DNA of 38,534 bases from a virus (IMGVR_UViG_3300044612_001208:1-38534), one strand, 5' to 3'; positions 6,799-13,254 are shown, counted from the stretch's first letter. Numbers and translations: made by a program. The notes: a model not told the origin generated them from the letters alone.

Positions 6799-7752
6799 TT
6801 GGGCGGCGGTGCGCAGATGTTCGGGTGACAGGTGCGCGTAGCGCCGCTCCGTCACCCTGGTATCGGAATGCCCGGCCATGCGGCTGATCTCGAACATGGG
6901 GACGCCGCTCATCGCCATCCACGAAATGGCCGTGTGGCGTAGGACGTGCGGGGTTACACCCTCAACGCCAGCCCGGCGGCAGGCTGCGGCAAACCCCTTC
7001 TTGATTGAGAAGACCCGATGGCCTCCCCACTCGATGACGTGTTCGCACGTCCGGGCGGCATAGAGGACGCGGAGATAGCGATAGGCCCGGCGGTTCATGG
7101 GGACGCGGGCGCGCGCCTTCATCTGCGCATCGACAGCCTCGCCGCGCGGCAGGTGGATCACCCGGCGCTCGAAATCCACCCGCGCCCATGTCAGCTCCAG
7201 AAGGGCGCTCTGGCGGGCAGCGGTGGCCACTGACAGGGCGATGAAGGCCCGGACGTGGGAAAACCGCCGCGTGGCCTTGATGAGCCCGCGCACCTCGTCT
7301 TTCGTGAGGTAGCGATCCTTCGGGGGTGGCGGGGCCGGAAGCTCGAAGATTGCCACGGCGCCGCGCTTGTGGAAGTTCAGCGCCGCCCGGACCACTTCCA
7401 GTTCCTTGCGCACGGTGTTCGGCTTGCGCCCTGCCTCATAGCGCATGGCCGCGTATTGGCGGCAGAGGTCGCGGCTGATCTGGTCAGGCCGCAGATGCTC
7501 GAAGGTGTCCTTGGCCTGCTTCCAGGCGCCGCGCAGGTCTTCGGCCCGGATGGCGGTCTTGTCCTTGTCGGTCAGGTACGCATCGACCAGCTCGCCCACG
7601 GTGTCGCCCGCTGGCTTGGCGGTCCAGTCCTTTAACCGGCGCTTGGCCTCTTGAAGATCGGCTGTGCGGAGCGAGGTGCGTTCCGTGCGGCCATCCTTTG
7701 TTCGGACGGCGGCATAGTTTCCCCGGTAGAGTTTAACCCGCCATTCTGACAT
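6784..7752 (-). CDS. int: tyrosine integrase
   Basis: 322 residues from ATG 7752; a longer open frame to 7863 is only overlap with the excisionase gene. An N-terminal arm/core-binding region (1-140) is followed by a catalytic domain with all expected residues: Arg180 (AARQSALLEL), Lys212, His269-x-x-Arg272 (HVLRH), His295 (GHSD) and nucleophile Tyr305 (RRYAH). It should catalyse site-specific integration and excision; the tRNA-Val 200 bases downstream is the likely attachment target. The start lies 121 bases inside the preceding gene, so translation is probably coupled. Confidence 0.95.
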   Translation of the reverse strand: MSEWRVKLYRGNYAAVRTKDGRTERTSLRTADLQEAKRRLKDWTAKPAGDTVGELVDAYLTDKDKTAIRAEDLRGAWKQAKDTFEHLRPDQISRDLCRQYAAMRYEAGRKPNTVRKELEVVRAALNFHKRGAVAIFELPAPPPPKDRYLTKDEVRGLIKATRRFSHVRAFIALSVATAARQSALLELTWARVDFERRVIHLPRGEAVDAQMKARARVPMNRRAYRYLRVLYAARTCEHVIEWGGHRVFSIKKGFAAACRRAGVEGVTPHVLRHTAISWMAMSGVPMFEISRMAGHSDTRVTERRYAHLSPEHLRTAAQALDW

Positions 7753-7904
7753 TCGTATTCCTCGACGGCCTCGGGCCGGATGCGGATTTGACGACCTACG
7801 CGGAAGGCCCGCAAGGCTCCAGCCCGGACAAGGTTGCGCACGGTGGCGGAGGACACCTCCCATCGATCGGCAAGCGTCTCTGCGGTGTAGGCGGCCCGGC
7901 TCAT
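7632..7904 (-). CDS. xis: excisionase-like MerR/HTH_17-type DNA-binding protein
   Basis: 90 residues from ATG 7904, preceded by AGGGGGAG. Residues 5-50 form a short winged helix-turn-helix of the excisionase type (TAETLADRWEVSSATVRNLV, then RAFRVGRQIRIRP). The C-terminal 40 residues overlap the integrase start in another frame. The position directly upstream of int supports a directionality factor. The symbol is by role and context, not by close homology. Confidence 0.75.
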   Translation of the reverse strand: MSRAAYTAETLADRWEVSSATVRNLVRAGALRAFRVGRQIRIRPEAVEEYECQNGGLNSTGETMPPSEQRMAARNAPRSAQPIFKRPSAG

Positions 7905-7960
7905 GCGAACAACTCCCCCTGCTGGCCTCTCTCGGCCTCTGTGGCGCGGTGTTCGGTCAT
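7901..7960 (-). CDS. 19-residue coupled mini-ORF
   Basis: ATG 7958-7960 overlaps the stop of the DpdA-like gene (ATGA), and its TGA (7901-7903) overlaps the ATG of the excisionase gene (ATGA). It thus fills the gap exactly and would pass ribosomes from one to the other. The product is polar (MTEHRATEAERGQQGELFA). It may be a true microprotein or only a coupling device; no family recognised. Confidence 0.45.
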   Translation of the reverse strand: MTEHRATEAERGQQGELFA

Positions 7961-8655
7961 GCGGCGGCTTCCTCATAGAGATCGACCTGCACCGGGCGGC
8001 CAACCCATCGCGGCGGGCATTGCGCGGCGTCCCAACGGTCAGCCATCGCGCGGGCCGTGTTCTGCGGGCGGTTGTGGTTGCGGGCGACGTCGGTGCTGTC
8101 CACGCTCGCGAACGGCCACTCCCGCCCGGCAAGCTGCATCCCGCGCAGCATGTGAACCGTCGGCGTCCAGCGGTGACGCTTGGCCAGCTCGTTCCAGGCC
8201 TGATCCATGCGGGCCACCCACGCGGGCGCCAGGATCGTCGCATACTCAGCTGTCGAGCCGATGCAGATGCGGGGCCATTCATCGGCGAGGCGAAGCGCCC
8301 GCTCTATCGGTTCGTCCATATGCCAGACCGGGGCGCCCTTGTGGCCGTGTGGCCATTCGCGGATGAGCGCGTCCTGCTCCTGTGACCCGGCGTCGATCAC
8401 GTCGGGGATGACGGCCCAGGTTGTCGGGTACTCAAGCCACCGTTCGGCCCATGCGTAGTAAGCTGGCCAGTCCGTCGGCCTGCCCACCTTCCACGCGCTG
8501 AAGGCCCCGTTGTCCAACATGACAGACTGGCCGATTTGGTGAACCCGCCCGACATGCGCAGGGTAGGCGTGCGAGACGCAGAAATGCTTTCCGGCCAGAG
8601 AATAGAACTCTGGAAGCGGCCAGATGTCGGCGCCATGGTAGTGGATCACCCGCAC
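7957..8655 (-). CDS. DpdA-family deazapurine DNA modification protein (TGT-like)
   Basis: 232 residues from a GTG at 8655. The pattern follows the tRNA-guanine transglycosylase fold in a short form: LDNGAF (Asp48, like the DSGGF base-pocket Asp), IPDVID (Asp85), RICIGS (about 129-134), VHMLRG (about 167-172) and FASVDSTDVARN (Asp186, in the place of the nucleophilic Asp). The CxCxxC...H zinc site of classical TGT is absent. Phage DpdA proteins exchange guanine in DNA for preQ0 or related 7-deazaguanines. The adjacent QueD-like gene supports that pathway. Whether DNA or RNA is the substrate here is inference. Confidence 0.75.
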   Translation of the reverse strand: MRVIHYHGADIWPLPEFYSLAGKHFCVSHAYPAHVGRVHQIGQSVMLDNGAFSAWKVGRPTDWPAYYAWAERWLEYPTTWAVIPDVIDAGSQEQDALIREWPHGHKGAPVWHMDEPIERALRLADEWPRICIGSTAEYATILAPAWVARMDQAWNELAKRHRWTPTVHMLRGMQLAGREWPFASVDSTDVARNHNRPQNTARAMADRWDAAQCPPRWVGRPVQVDLYEEAAA

Positions 8656-8963
8656 GCCCCCACCTTCGCCCGGAGCCGCTCAACCGGCCGGCTGATCTGG
8701 ACGCCGTCGCAGTCCATCACCTGCATGATCGCGGCGGCCAAATCCTCGGCGCGCGACAGGTCGTCGGGAAGCGTCGTGTGGTCCCAGGCGGTCAGGATGA
8801 CGCGGAGCTTTTCCTGCAACACCACAGCATCGCGCCCGTCGGCATCGAACCAGCACACAACCTCATAGCTGTGGCCGTGAACCTCGCGGCGCACCGGGTC
8901 GCGGTGGGACGCGCTGAAAAACCAGCCGACGCCGATCATGGCCCTCTCTGACGGGCCGGCCAT
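8646..8963 (-). CDS. QueD/PTPS-like 6-carboxytetrahydropterin synthase homologue, catalytic Cys missing
   Basis: 105 residues, start in a TAATG overlap with the previous gene. It has the three zinc His of the PTPS/QueD fold (FSASHR His20; HGHSY His29 and His31), the Asp61-His62 pair (WDHTTL) and Glu73 (RAEDLA). The Cys normally four residues before HGH is Arg25, and the C-terminal substrate Glu also seems replaced. QueD makes 6-carboxy-tetrahydropterin on the way to preQ0. The paired DpdA-like gene (10-base overlap) ties it to deazaguanine modification, but the missing Cys means the classical reaction is doubtful. Confidence 0.75.
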   Translation of the reverse strand: MAGPSERAMIGVGWFFSASHRDPVRREVHGHSYEVVCWFDADGRDAVVLQEKLRVILTAWDHTTLPDDLSRAEDLAAAIMQVMDCDGVQISRPVERLRAKVGACG

Positions 8964-9295
8964 TAAGCTGCCTTCCCATCACATACCGGCCCGCTCGGGA
9001 ATGTGTCGGGACAAGCCTCAATTGCAGCGTGACCGGCCTCCGTGACCTGCCAAGCCATCATCGGCCCGCTCGACCTAAACGGCATCGCCTCGCCGGGCTC
9101 GCAGACGGGGACGGCCTCAATCCAACCAGCGACTCGCAAGCTCTCCATGGTTGGCCCGGTGCCGGCAATCATACGTCCCCTGCGCCCTCCGGCGTAGATC
9201 AACTCCCGCGCCAAAAACGGGCGGCGGCGCAAGGCGATAGAGGCTTTCAGCGCCTTCAGTGCGGCCCAGCGCGTAAGGGTTAGGGTGGGCTTCAT
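8963..9295 (-). CDS. hypothetical protein, possible winged helix
   Basis: 110 residues. The N-terminal half is basic and helical (TRWAALKALKASIALRRRPFLARELIYAG), followed by GPTMESLRVAGWIEAVPV and WQVTEAGHAAI, a pattern seen in winged-helix proteins. No family can be named. It sits between ninB and the QueD-like gene with overlapping stops and starts on both sides. Confidence 0.6.
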   Translation of the reverse strand: MKPTLTLTRWAALKALKASIALRRRPFLARELIYAGGRRGRMIAGTGPTMESLRVAGWIEAVPVCEPGEAMPFRSSGPMMAWQVTEAGHAAIEACPDTFPSGPVCDGKAA

Positions 9296-9687
9296 GCTGC
9301 CTCTGTCTGGTTGAGGGCGACGCCTTCACGGGCGGCAAAGGCGTGGAGGAGTTCGAGGAGATCCGACATCTCGGGAATGGTCAGGCGCGAGGAGCGGAAC
9401 CCCAGCGGAAACACGCCGTCGCCGTCCAGGGTCGGGATAAACCGCGTCTCGTGGCCAAGGGCGTGCATGAGCATCGCCTTGTAGGTGTCGGGGCTCATCT
9501 TGACGCCTTGGTGAAACGGGCGCTGCCGGGCGAGGTCAGTAAGGCTTGCCCACATCTTTCGGTTCTGATCGTCCGTTCGAAGGCGCTCGCGAAACTCAAC
9601 CTGCGTTCCCTCCGGGGCGTTCATGCACCAGTTGGCGGCGGTCTGCCGGTTGGCCTTGGTGTTGAGGATGACGAGGGAGCGGCTCAC
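9292..9687 (-). CDS. ninB: NinB/YbcN recombination protein
   Basis: 131 residues. The NinB core is clear: NRKMWASLTDLARQ, the MSPDTYKAMLMHALG block, and the conserved end in which a phenylalanine-rich RFIP..PLGFRSSRL is followed by MSDLLELLHAFAAREGV. NinB (Orf) of lambda helps RecA/RecBCD-type or Red recombination by acting at ssDNA and SSB. It stands next to gp157 and the Rad52-type annealase, so the three form a recombination module. Confidence 0.85.
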   Translation of the reverse strand: MSRSLVILNTKANRQTAANWCMNAPEGTQVEFRERLRTDDQNRKMWASLTDLARQRPFHQGVKMSPDTYKAMLMHALGHETRFIPTLDGDGVFPLGFRSSRLTIPEMSDLLELLHAFAAREGVALNQTEAA

Positions 9688-10202
9688 TACTTCACGCGCA
9701 CCGCCAGCGAGGTTCCGCCGTTGGAAAGCGTCAGGCCCGGCACTTCCTCGCCGGCCAGCATGGCGTCCTTAATCGCGGCCTTGTCGGCTTCGCAGGTCCA
9801 GCGCCTGAACTTCTCGGGGAGCGTTTCAGGGTCCAGGTCCGCCGGGTAGATGACGGACGGCGAGCCCTGCCGCATGGAAAGCGTCGCCTCGGGGCGTTCG
9901 ATCTTCGTCAGGCCGGTTTCGTCCATGAACCGGGCGAGGGCGCCGCGCGCGGATTTAACCGCCTCCTCGTAGCGTTTCTTGCGGGCGCCGTAGTTGCTAA
10001 CCAGATCGCCAAGGATGGCGGCGTGCGACTGCTTTTCAGCCATCCACCGGAGAAGGCGGGAGACGGCTTCCATCGCGTCGGATTCCCCCTCAATCACGTC
10101 CGCGATCAGGTCCTCATCATCGGCGAACCCGCGCTCCCGAAGGGCGTCAGCGAGGCCCTTGGCGGTGATGGTGTGGCGGTCCAGGTACGGGGCGGCGGTC
10201 AT
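9687..10202 (-). CDS. siphovirus Gp157 family protein
   Basis: 171 residues from ATG 10202. The longer open frame upstream lies inside the annealase gene and is rejected. A helical N-terminal half with an acidic DLIADVIEGESD motif is followed by a coiled region (KKRYEEAVKSARGALARFMDETGLTKIERPEATLSMRQ) and the WTCEADKAAIKDAMLAGEEVPGL end. This is the Gp157 pattern, a phage family usually found beside single-strand annealing proteins. Biochemical role uncertain. Confidence 0.85.
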   Translation of the reverse strand: MTAAPYLDRHTITAKGLADALRERGFADDEDLIADVIEGESDAMEAVSRLLRWMAEKQSHAAILGDLVSNYGARKKRYEEAVKSARGALARFMDETGLTKIERPEATLSMRQGSPSVIYPADLDPETLPEKFRRWTCEADKAAIKDAMLAGEEVPGLTLSNGGTSLAVRVK

Positions 10203-10816
10203 GCGGCGTCCTTCCACCTGCGGGCTTCCGACTGCATAATGGTGACGACGCGGGCGTAATCGACGTCCGACATAACCGCCTTCCAGTTGGCGCGGTTGGC
10301 CTCCCATGTCGCCTTGAAGTCGTCGGCGCTGGTCGCGGCCTTTAGGCCCTTGATGGCGAAGTCGGCGGCGCTGGGGGCGGCTTCCACGTTCGCCTGCGTC
10401 TTGTCGTACAGGGCGAGGCCGAACGGGTTGCCGAAGGTCATGAGGGCGCGCTTCATCGCGTCCGTCTCGGCTTCCTTGAGGGCGCTTTCGTGGGCTTGGT
10501 CCACGTCCTTGTCGATGCCGGAACCGAACCCGCAGCCCTCGCGGATGATGGTGCGATCTCCGGCCCGAACGGTGATGCGGACACGGCAGGAGTAGCCGAC
10601 GCGGGCCTTGTCGCCGACCATGCGCGGCTCGCCGAGTTGGCGAAGTTCCACCGTCTCGCGGTCCCACTCCCCGAACCCGAAGATGCGGTTAGCCTCGGCG
10701 ATGGCGTGCCAGCCTTCAATGTAGGACAACTCGCGCCCGGCTTGCGTGCGCGTGGCAACAACGGCCTTGTTAAGCGGGGCTGACAGGTCGGCGGTCTGTT
10801 CGGGCGTGAAGGTCAT
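10199..10816 (-). CDS. Rad52-family single-strand annealing protein
   Basis: 205 residues. The Rad52/22 core occupies about residues 12-135: SYIEGWHAIAEANRIFGFGEW, then beta strands with VGYSCRVRITV, REGCGFGSG, and the ESALKEAETDAMKRALMTFGNPFGLALY helix-turn. The C-terminal 70 residues are a variable tail. The fold anneals complementary single strands during phage recombination. It is encoded with gp157 and ninB, and its ATG overlaps the stop of the 51-residue ORF upstream. Confidence 0.9.
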   Translation of the reverse strand: MTFTPEQTADLSAPLNKAVVATRTQAGRELSYIEGWHAIAEANRIFGFGEWDRETVELRQLGEPRMVGDKARVGYSCRVRITVRAGDRTIIREGCGFGSGIDKDVDQAHESALKEAETDAMKRALMTFGNPFGLALYDKTQANVEAAPSAADFAIKGLKAATSADDFKATWEANRANWKAVMSDVDYARVVTIMQSEARRWKDAA

Positions 10817-10968
10817 TGCGGCTTGTCCTTGGTCGGATTGAGGCGTTCGGCTAGGTCGTCGGCCTGCTGGCGAAACATCGCGGCCACGCTAGGGTCATGG
10901 GATTGGGAGAGGCGGCGAAGCCACGCCAAATGGTCGGCGGCGGCTTTGCGCTCGAAGTAAAAAATCAC
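10813..10968 (-). CDS. 51-residue helical protein
   Basis: GTG start at 10968 overlaps the TGA of the preceding gene (GTGA), and its TGA overlaps the annealase ATG (ATGA), so it fills the gap exactly. The product begins MIFYFERKAAADHLAWLRRL and is an amphipathic, charged helix with a basic end. No family recognised. The perfect coupling on both sides is the main support. Confidence 0.65.
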   Translation of the reverse strand: MIFYFERKAAADHLAWLRRLSQSHDPSVAAMFRQQADDLAERLNPTKDKPQ

Positions 10969-11162
10969 GCGCTCGCTCCCTGCGGCCAGACCTTCCGCGC
11001 CCTGCCATCAGGTCCGACACGCTGAACGATGACCTGAGCCGGGTACGTCGGATGATCGAGGCGGTTGCGATGCCACTCGGCGCGCTGTTTCGCCCTGGCG
11101 AAAACGTCCAGCGCCTCAATGACGTGGCCGGTGTTGGGGATGACGATGCGGTAAGCGGCCAT
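10965..11162 (-). CDS. small hypothetical protein
   Basis: 65 residues from ATG 11162. Predicted beta-alpha-beta order: YRIVIPNTG, a helix with ALDVFARAKQRAEWHRNRL, then QVIVQRVGPDGRARKVW. It has no Cys and no known motif. The start overlaps the upstream stop by one base. Confidence 0.65.
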   Translation of the reverse strand: MAAYRIVIPNTGHVIEALDVFARAKQRAEWHRNRLDHPTYPAQVIVQRVGPDGRARKVWPQGASA

Positions 11163-11341
11163 CAGACAGGCGCTCCATTCAGGAATTGACAGTCGGGGCA
11201 GGGCGAGCCGTCGTGGTCCTCGGCGGCCACGACTTCGAAGGGTCGGCCCGTCGGGATCGGCTCGCTGCAATCGGGGCAAGTCGCCGCGACCAGGCAGGCG
11301 TCAGGGCCTCCGATCTGGTCGGGGTAGCTGGACGGGTTCAC
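11162..11341 (-). CDS. zinc-ribbon-like small protein
   Basis: 59 residues from GTG 11341 (GTGA overlap with the preceding gene). Two CPDC motifs about 27 residues apart, with a third Cys near residue 15, suggest a two-knuckle zinc ribbon: CPDCSEPIPTGRPFEV and SPCPDCQFL. Probably a small DNA- or protein-binding accessory factor of the early operon. Confidence 0.65.
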   Translation of the reverse strand: MNPSSYPDQIGGPDACLVAATCPDCSEPIPTGRPFEVVAAEDHDGSPCPDCQFLNGAPV

Positions 11342-11661
11342 GACGCGCTCTCCATCATGTTGCGGTAGGTGTTGATCCGGCGGACGGACCACGACAGCGG
11401 CGGCTCGCCCTGCGGCATCCCGCAGCGGGTCGCGGCGTCTCTCATGGCCTCGTATGCCGGGCGTCCCCACGTCGAGCGGTAGCGGTCCACGGCGTCGGCG
11501 AGGGCGTCATAGTCGGCCAGTGAGCCGGTGAGGGGTCGGGCGGACGCTGGGGAGAGGTCAGCGTCCGCCCTGCCGCGCGGGGAGCCTCCGTCGCCGCTTA
11601 CTGGGCGGCTGCACGGTTCGCGCGGGGTTCTGTTGATGGGCGACCAATCGAGAACGGTCAT
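11338..11661 (-). CDS. hypothetical protein
   Basis: 107 residues from ATG 11661. The N-terminal half is low-complexity, Pro/Ser/Arg-rich. The C-terminal half is a predicted helical region (DYDALADAVDRYRSTWGRPAYEAMRDAATRCG) followed by LSWSVRRINTYRNMM, possibly DNA-binding. No family recognised. Confidence 0.6.
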   Translation of the reverse strand: MTVLDWSPINRTPREPCSRPVSGDGGSPRGRADADLSPASARPLTGSLADYDALADAVDRYRSTWGRPAYEAMRDAATRCGMPQGEPPLSWSVRRINTYRNMMESAS

Positions 11662-11744
11662 GACGTGATGATCCAGATGAGCGCCGCCCAAACGATCAGG
11701 ACGACGGTGAGGTAATTGGCGGCGGAGCGGCTGGGGCGGGTCAT
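11658..11744 (-). CDS. 28-residue single-TM peptide
   Basis: ATG 11744 overlaps the preceding TGA and its own TGA overlaps the next ATG (ATGA on both sides). After a basic start (MTRPSRSAAN) the rest is one hydrophobic helix (about residues 11-27, rich in Val, Ile, Leu, Trp). Size and topology fit a membrane micropeptide. Its early expression suggests an effect on the host envelope, which is inference. Confidence 0.55.
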   Translation of the reverse strand: MTRPSRSAANYLTVVLIVWAALIWIITS

Positions 11745-12022
11745 CGACCGCTCGCCATTTCCCAGCGGTGTTCCGCTGCCTGTTCGGCGTGGTCGGTGTC
11801 GGCGTCGGCGAGGGCATCCTCGGCTTCCGACAGGAAGTGCTGAAGGATTAGCGCCGACAGCTCCGGCGAAACCGGAACCATGCGCGTCGTCTTGTGACGC
11901 AGGCCAATCGGGGCGGCGCGGTCATAGACGATCAGGCCGATCTCGGTGATCTCGGCTTCCGCGTGACGGTCGAGGGCTTCGACGATCACTTCAACTTCAA
12001 AGCTGATGGTCGCGGTCTGCAT
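11741..12022 (-). CDS. first gene of the left early operon, hypothetical
   Basis: 93 residues. ATG 12022 is preceded by GGGAGACACC, a good ribosome site, and lies about 20 bases after the predicted PL start. The sequence begins MQTATISFEVEVIVEALDRH (beta then helix), has IGLIVYDRA and RMVPVSPELSALILQHFL, and ends in an acidic helix. No family recognised. The longer open frame to 12100 would run through the promoter and is rejected. Confidence 0.75.
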   Translation of the reverse strand: MQTATISFEVEVIVEALDRHAEAEITEIGLIVYDRAAPIGLRHKTTRMVPVSPELSALILQHFLSEAEDALADADTDHAEQAAEHRWEMASGR

Positions 12023-12046
12023 GGGGTGTCTCCCGTTTGTGGAAAC

Positions 12047-12075
12047 ACTATGCGCAACGCATAACAGCATGTCAA
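12047..12075 (-). promoter_or_regulatory. PL, early leftward promoter
   Basis: On the minus strand, -35 TTGACA (12070-12075) and -10 CATAGT (12047-12052) are 17 bases apart. Operator OL1 lies between them. The predicted start is about 12040, giving a leader of some 18 bases with the GGGAG ribosome site of the first gene. Confidence 0.8.
12049..12063. promoter_or_regulatory. operator OL1 (perfect palindrome)
   Basis: TATGCG-CAA-CGCATA on the plus strand: 6-base arms, 3-base centre. It sits between the -35 and -10 of PL, so a bound repressor would block polymerase. The same half-sites occur at PR and at the repressor promoter. Confidence 0.8.
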
Positions 12076-12088
12076 CGCAAAACGCATA
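12074..12088. promoter_or_regulatory. possible operator OL2 (one good half-site)
   Basis: The right arm CGCATA (12083-12088) is perfect; the left arm matches only 3 of 6. It is 25 bases from OL1, just upstream of PL -35. Another single TATGCG half-site is at 12114-12119. Confidence 0.4.
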
Positions 12089-12155
12089 GCAGCGCGCCAC
12101 TTGTTTTCACGGCTATGCGACAGCGGAAGTTATTGGGGGGAGGGCGGCATAGCCG

Positions 12156-12959
12156 CTAGGCGTCGTCGTCCGTGACCGGCGAAAACAGAATCGGCGGGCG
12201 CTCGCGTCGGGCGTAGTCCGCGACGACAACGCCAATGATTTTTGGGGCCGTCTGGTCATAGTCGCCAGCGGCAGAGAGGATGAACGGCTCCTGATAATCC
12301 GGGTGCGAACTGCGCGGCATTAGCGCGTTCTTTCCGTCAATCGTCATCAGCTCTTTAAGCGTGATCTCGATTAGCCCGTTTTGCTGGCGTTCGCAAACGA
12401 CGTGATCGCCGACACGAAGCCCGGCCTCCGCAGGCGAGGCGACGATGACATATCGCCCAGGGGGATAGAGGAGGTCCATCGACGGGCCGGCGACGCGAAG
12501 CGCCCAAAGCGCCGCTCTTTCATAGCCCGGCACGTCAACCGAAAGGCTTTCACTAGCGTCAATCGTCGCACTCACGCCAATCTCCCGCCAAACTCCGGCG
12601 GCAACTTCACCCATTATGGGTACGCTACGCAAGGTGGATTGTGGACGTTTTTCGCGGCTGACCGGTCCATTTTTGACCCAAAGCCGCATTTCCGCAGCCG
12701 GAATCGGCCTTCCGTCGTCTGGCGATTTTGTCGGAGGAGGGGTCATTTTCGCCCCCGTTCCGGTGCCGAATAGCAGCCACTGCGGCGTCACCTTGAACAT
12801 CTTGGCGTAGCGTTCAGCTGACTTTGTAAATCCGCGGCTGCCGTTCTCGTGGGCCATGTAGGTCTGCTGGGGAATGCCCATAGCGTCCGCCGCCGCTGGC
12901 GCTGTTTCAAATCGCGCGGCTATGCGGGCGGCTTTAAGGCGGGCGGCGGAACTGGACAT
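12156..12959 (-). CDS. phage repressor, XRE HTH + S24 self-cleaving peptidase (CI-like)
   Basis: 267 residues from ATG 12959. The N-terminal XRE helix-turn-helix is at about 17-65 (AADAMGIPQQTYMAHENGSRGFTKSAERYAKMF). A linker and a LexA/S24 C-terminal domain follow: cleavage site Ala121-Gly122 (GEVAAGVW), nucleophile Ser160 (VAGPSMD) and general-base Lys202 (ITLKEL). Autocleavage on RecA activation would induce the prophage. It is divergent from the Cro-like gene, with operators between them. The open frame to 13193 upstream crosses the operators and is rejected. The leader is short, with no clear Shine-Dalgarno. Confidence 0.9.
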   Translation of the reverse strand: MSSSAARLKAARIAARFETAPAAADAMGIPQQTYMAHENGSRGFTKSAERYAKMFKVTPQWLLFGTGTGAKMTPPPTKSPDDGRPIPAAEMRLWVKNGPVSREKRPQSTLRSVPIMGEVAAGVWREIGVSATIDASESLSVDVPGYERAALWALRVAGPSMDLLYPPGRYVIVASPAEAGLRVGDHVVCERQQNGLIEITLKELMTIDGKNALMPRSSHPDYQEPFILSAAGDYDQTAPKIIGVVVADYARRERPPILFSPVTDDDA

Positions 12960-12980
12960 TTCGCACAGATATAGAAACTC

Positions 12981-12986
12981 ATTATG
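12981..12986 (-). promoter_or_regulatory. candidate PRM -10 for the repressor
   Basis: Minus-strand CATAAT, five of six bases of the consensus, 22 bases upstream of the repressor ATG. The -35 position 17 bases further (TAGCGT) is poor, as for an activator-dependent maintenance promoter. Operator OR1 (13008-13022) would place the repressor at that -35. Confidence 0.5.
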
Positions 12987-12997
12987 CGTTTCGCCTT
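12983..12997. promoter_or_regulatory. operator OR2
   Basis: TATGCG-TTT-CGCCTT: the left arm is perfect and the right arm matches 4 of 6 bases of CGCATA. It overlaps the candidate PRM -10 and touches the PR -35, so occupancy could shut off the repressor promoter, as the third right operator does in lambda. Confidence 0.6.
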
Positions 12998-13024
12998 GCA
13001 TTAACGCTATGCGCGATGCATAGT
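12996..13024 (+). promoter_or_regulatory. PR, early rightward promoter
   Basis: -35 TTGCAT (12996-13001), 17-base spacer, -10 CATAGT (13019-13024). The design copies PL: the same -10, the same spacing and the same operator position. The predicted start is about 13031, so the Cro-like mRNA would be leaderless or nearly so (ATG 13033). Confidence 0.75.
13008..13022. promoter_or_regulatory. operator OR1
   Basis: TATGCG-CGA-TGCATA, 11 of 12 arm bases matching OL1. It lies between PR -35 and -10, exactly where OL1 lies in PL. Confidence 0.75.
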
Positions 13025-13032
13025 GCTCACCC

Positions 13033-13254
13033 ATGACAACACATGCTGACATCATTAAGCGAGCGGGCACCGCAGCGGCGATCCTCGACAAGATCGGGAA
13101 TGTCGTCTCGGTCCATACTGTCACCTCCTGGCGCCAGCGGAACAGCATTCCAGCGGAACACTGGAAGGCGTTTTGCGATACCGGCCTCGCCACACTGGAC
13201 GAACTCGCAAACGCTGCCGCTGAGCGTCCTGCGCGAGCAAGGGACGCCGCCTAG
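13033..13254 (+). CDS. Cro-like HTH regulator (YdaS/Cro type)
   Basis: 73 residues. A small helix-turn-helix: IIKRAGTAAAILDKIG, then VVSVHTVTSWRQRNSIPAEHWKAF, typical of Cro/YdaS proteins that open the early right operon opposite the repressor. A disordered Ala/Arg tail follows. It should bind the shared operators and promote lytic growth. Little or no 5' leader is predicted before its ATG. Confidence 0.8.
   Translation: MTTHADIIKRAGTAAAILDKIGNVVSVHTVTSWRQRNSIPAEHWKAFCDTGLATLDELANAAAERPARARDAA

Noticed and set aside
6505-8655. Idea that the TGT-like protein modifies the neighbouring tRNA-Val
   Set aside because: TGT enzymes act on tRNAs with GUN anticodons; CAC is not a substrate. The DNA-modification family fits better.
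12144-12156. GCGGC-ATA-GCCGC palindrome at the repressor stop as terminator
   Set aside because: Three-base loop and no U-tract in either direction; not convincing.
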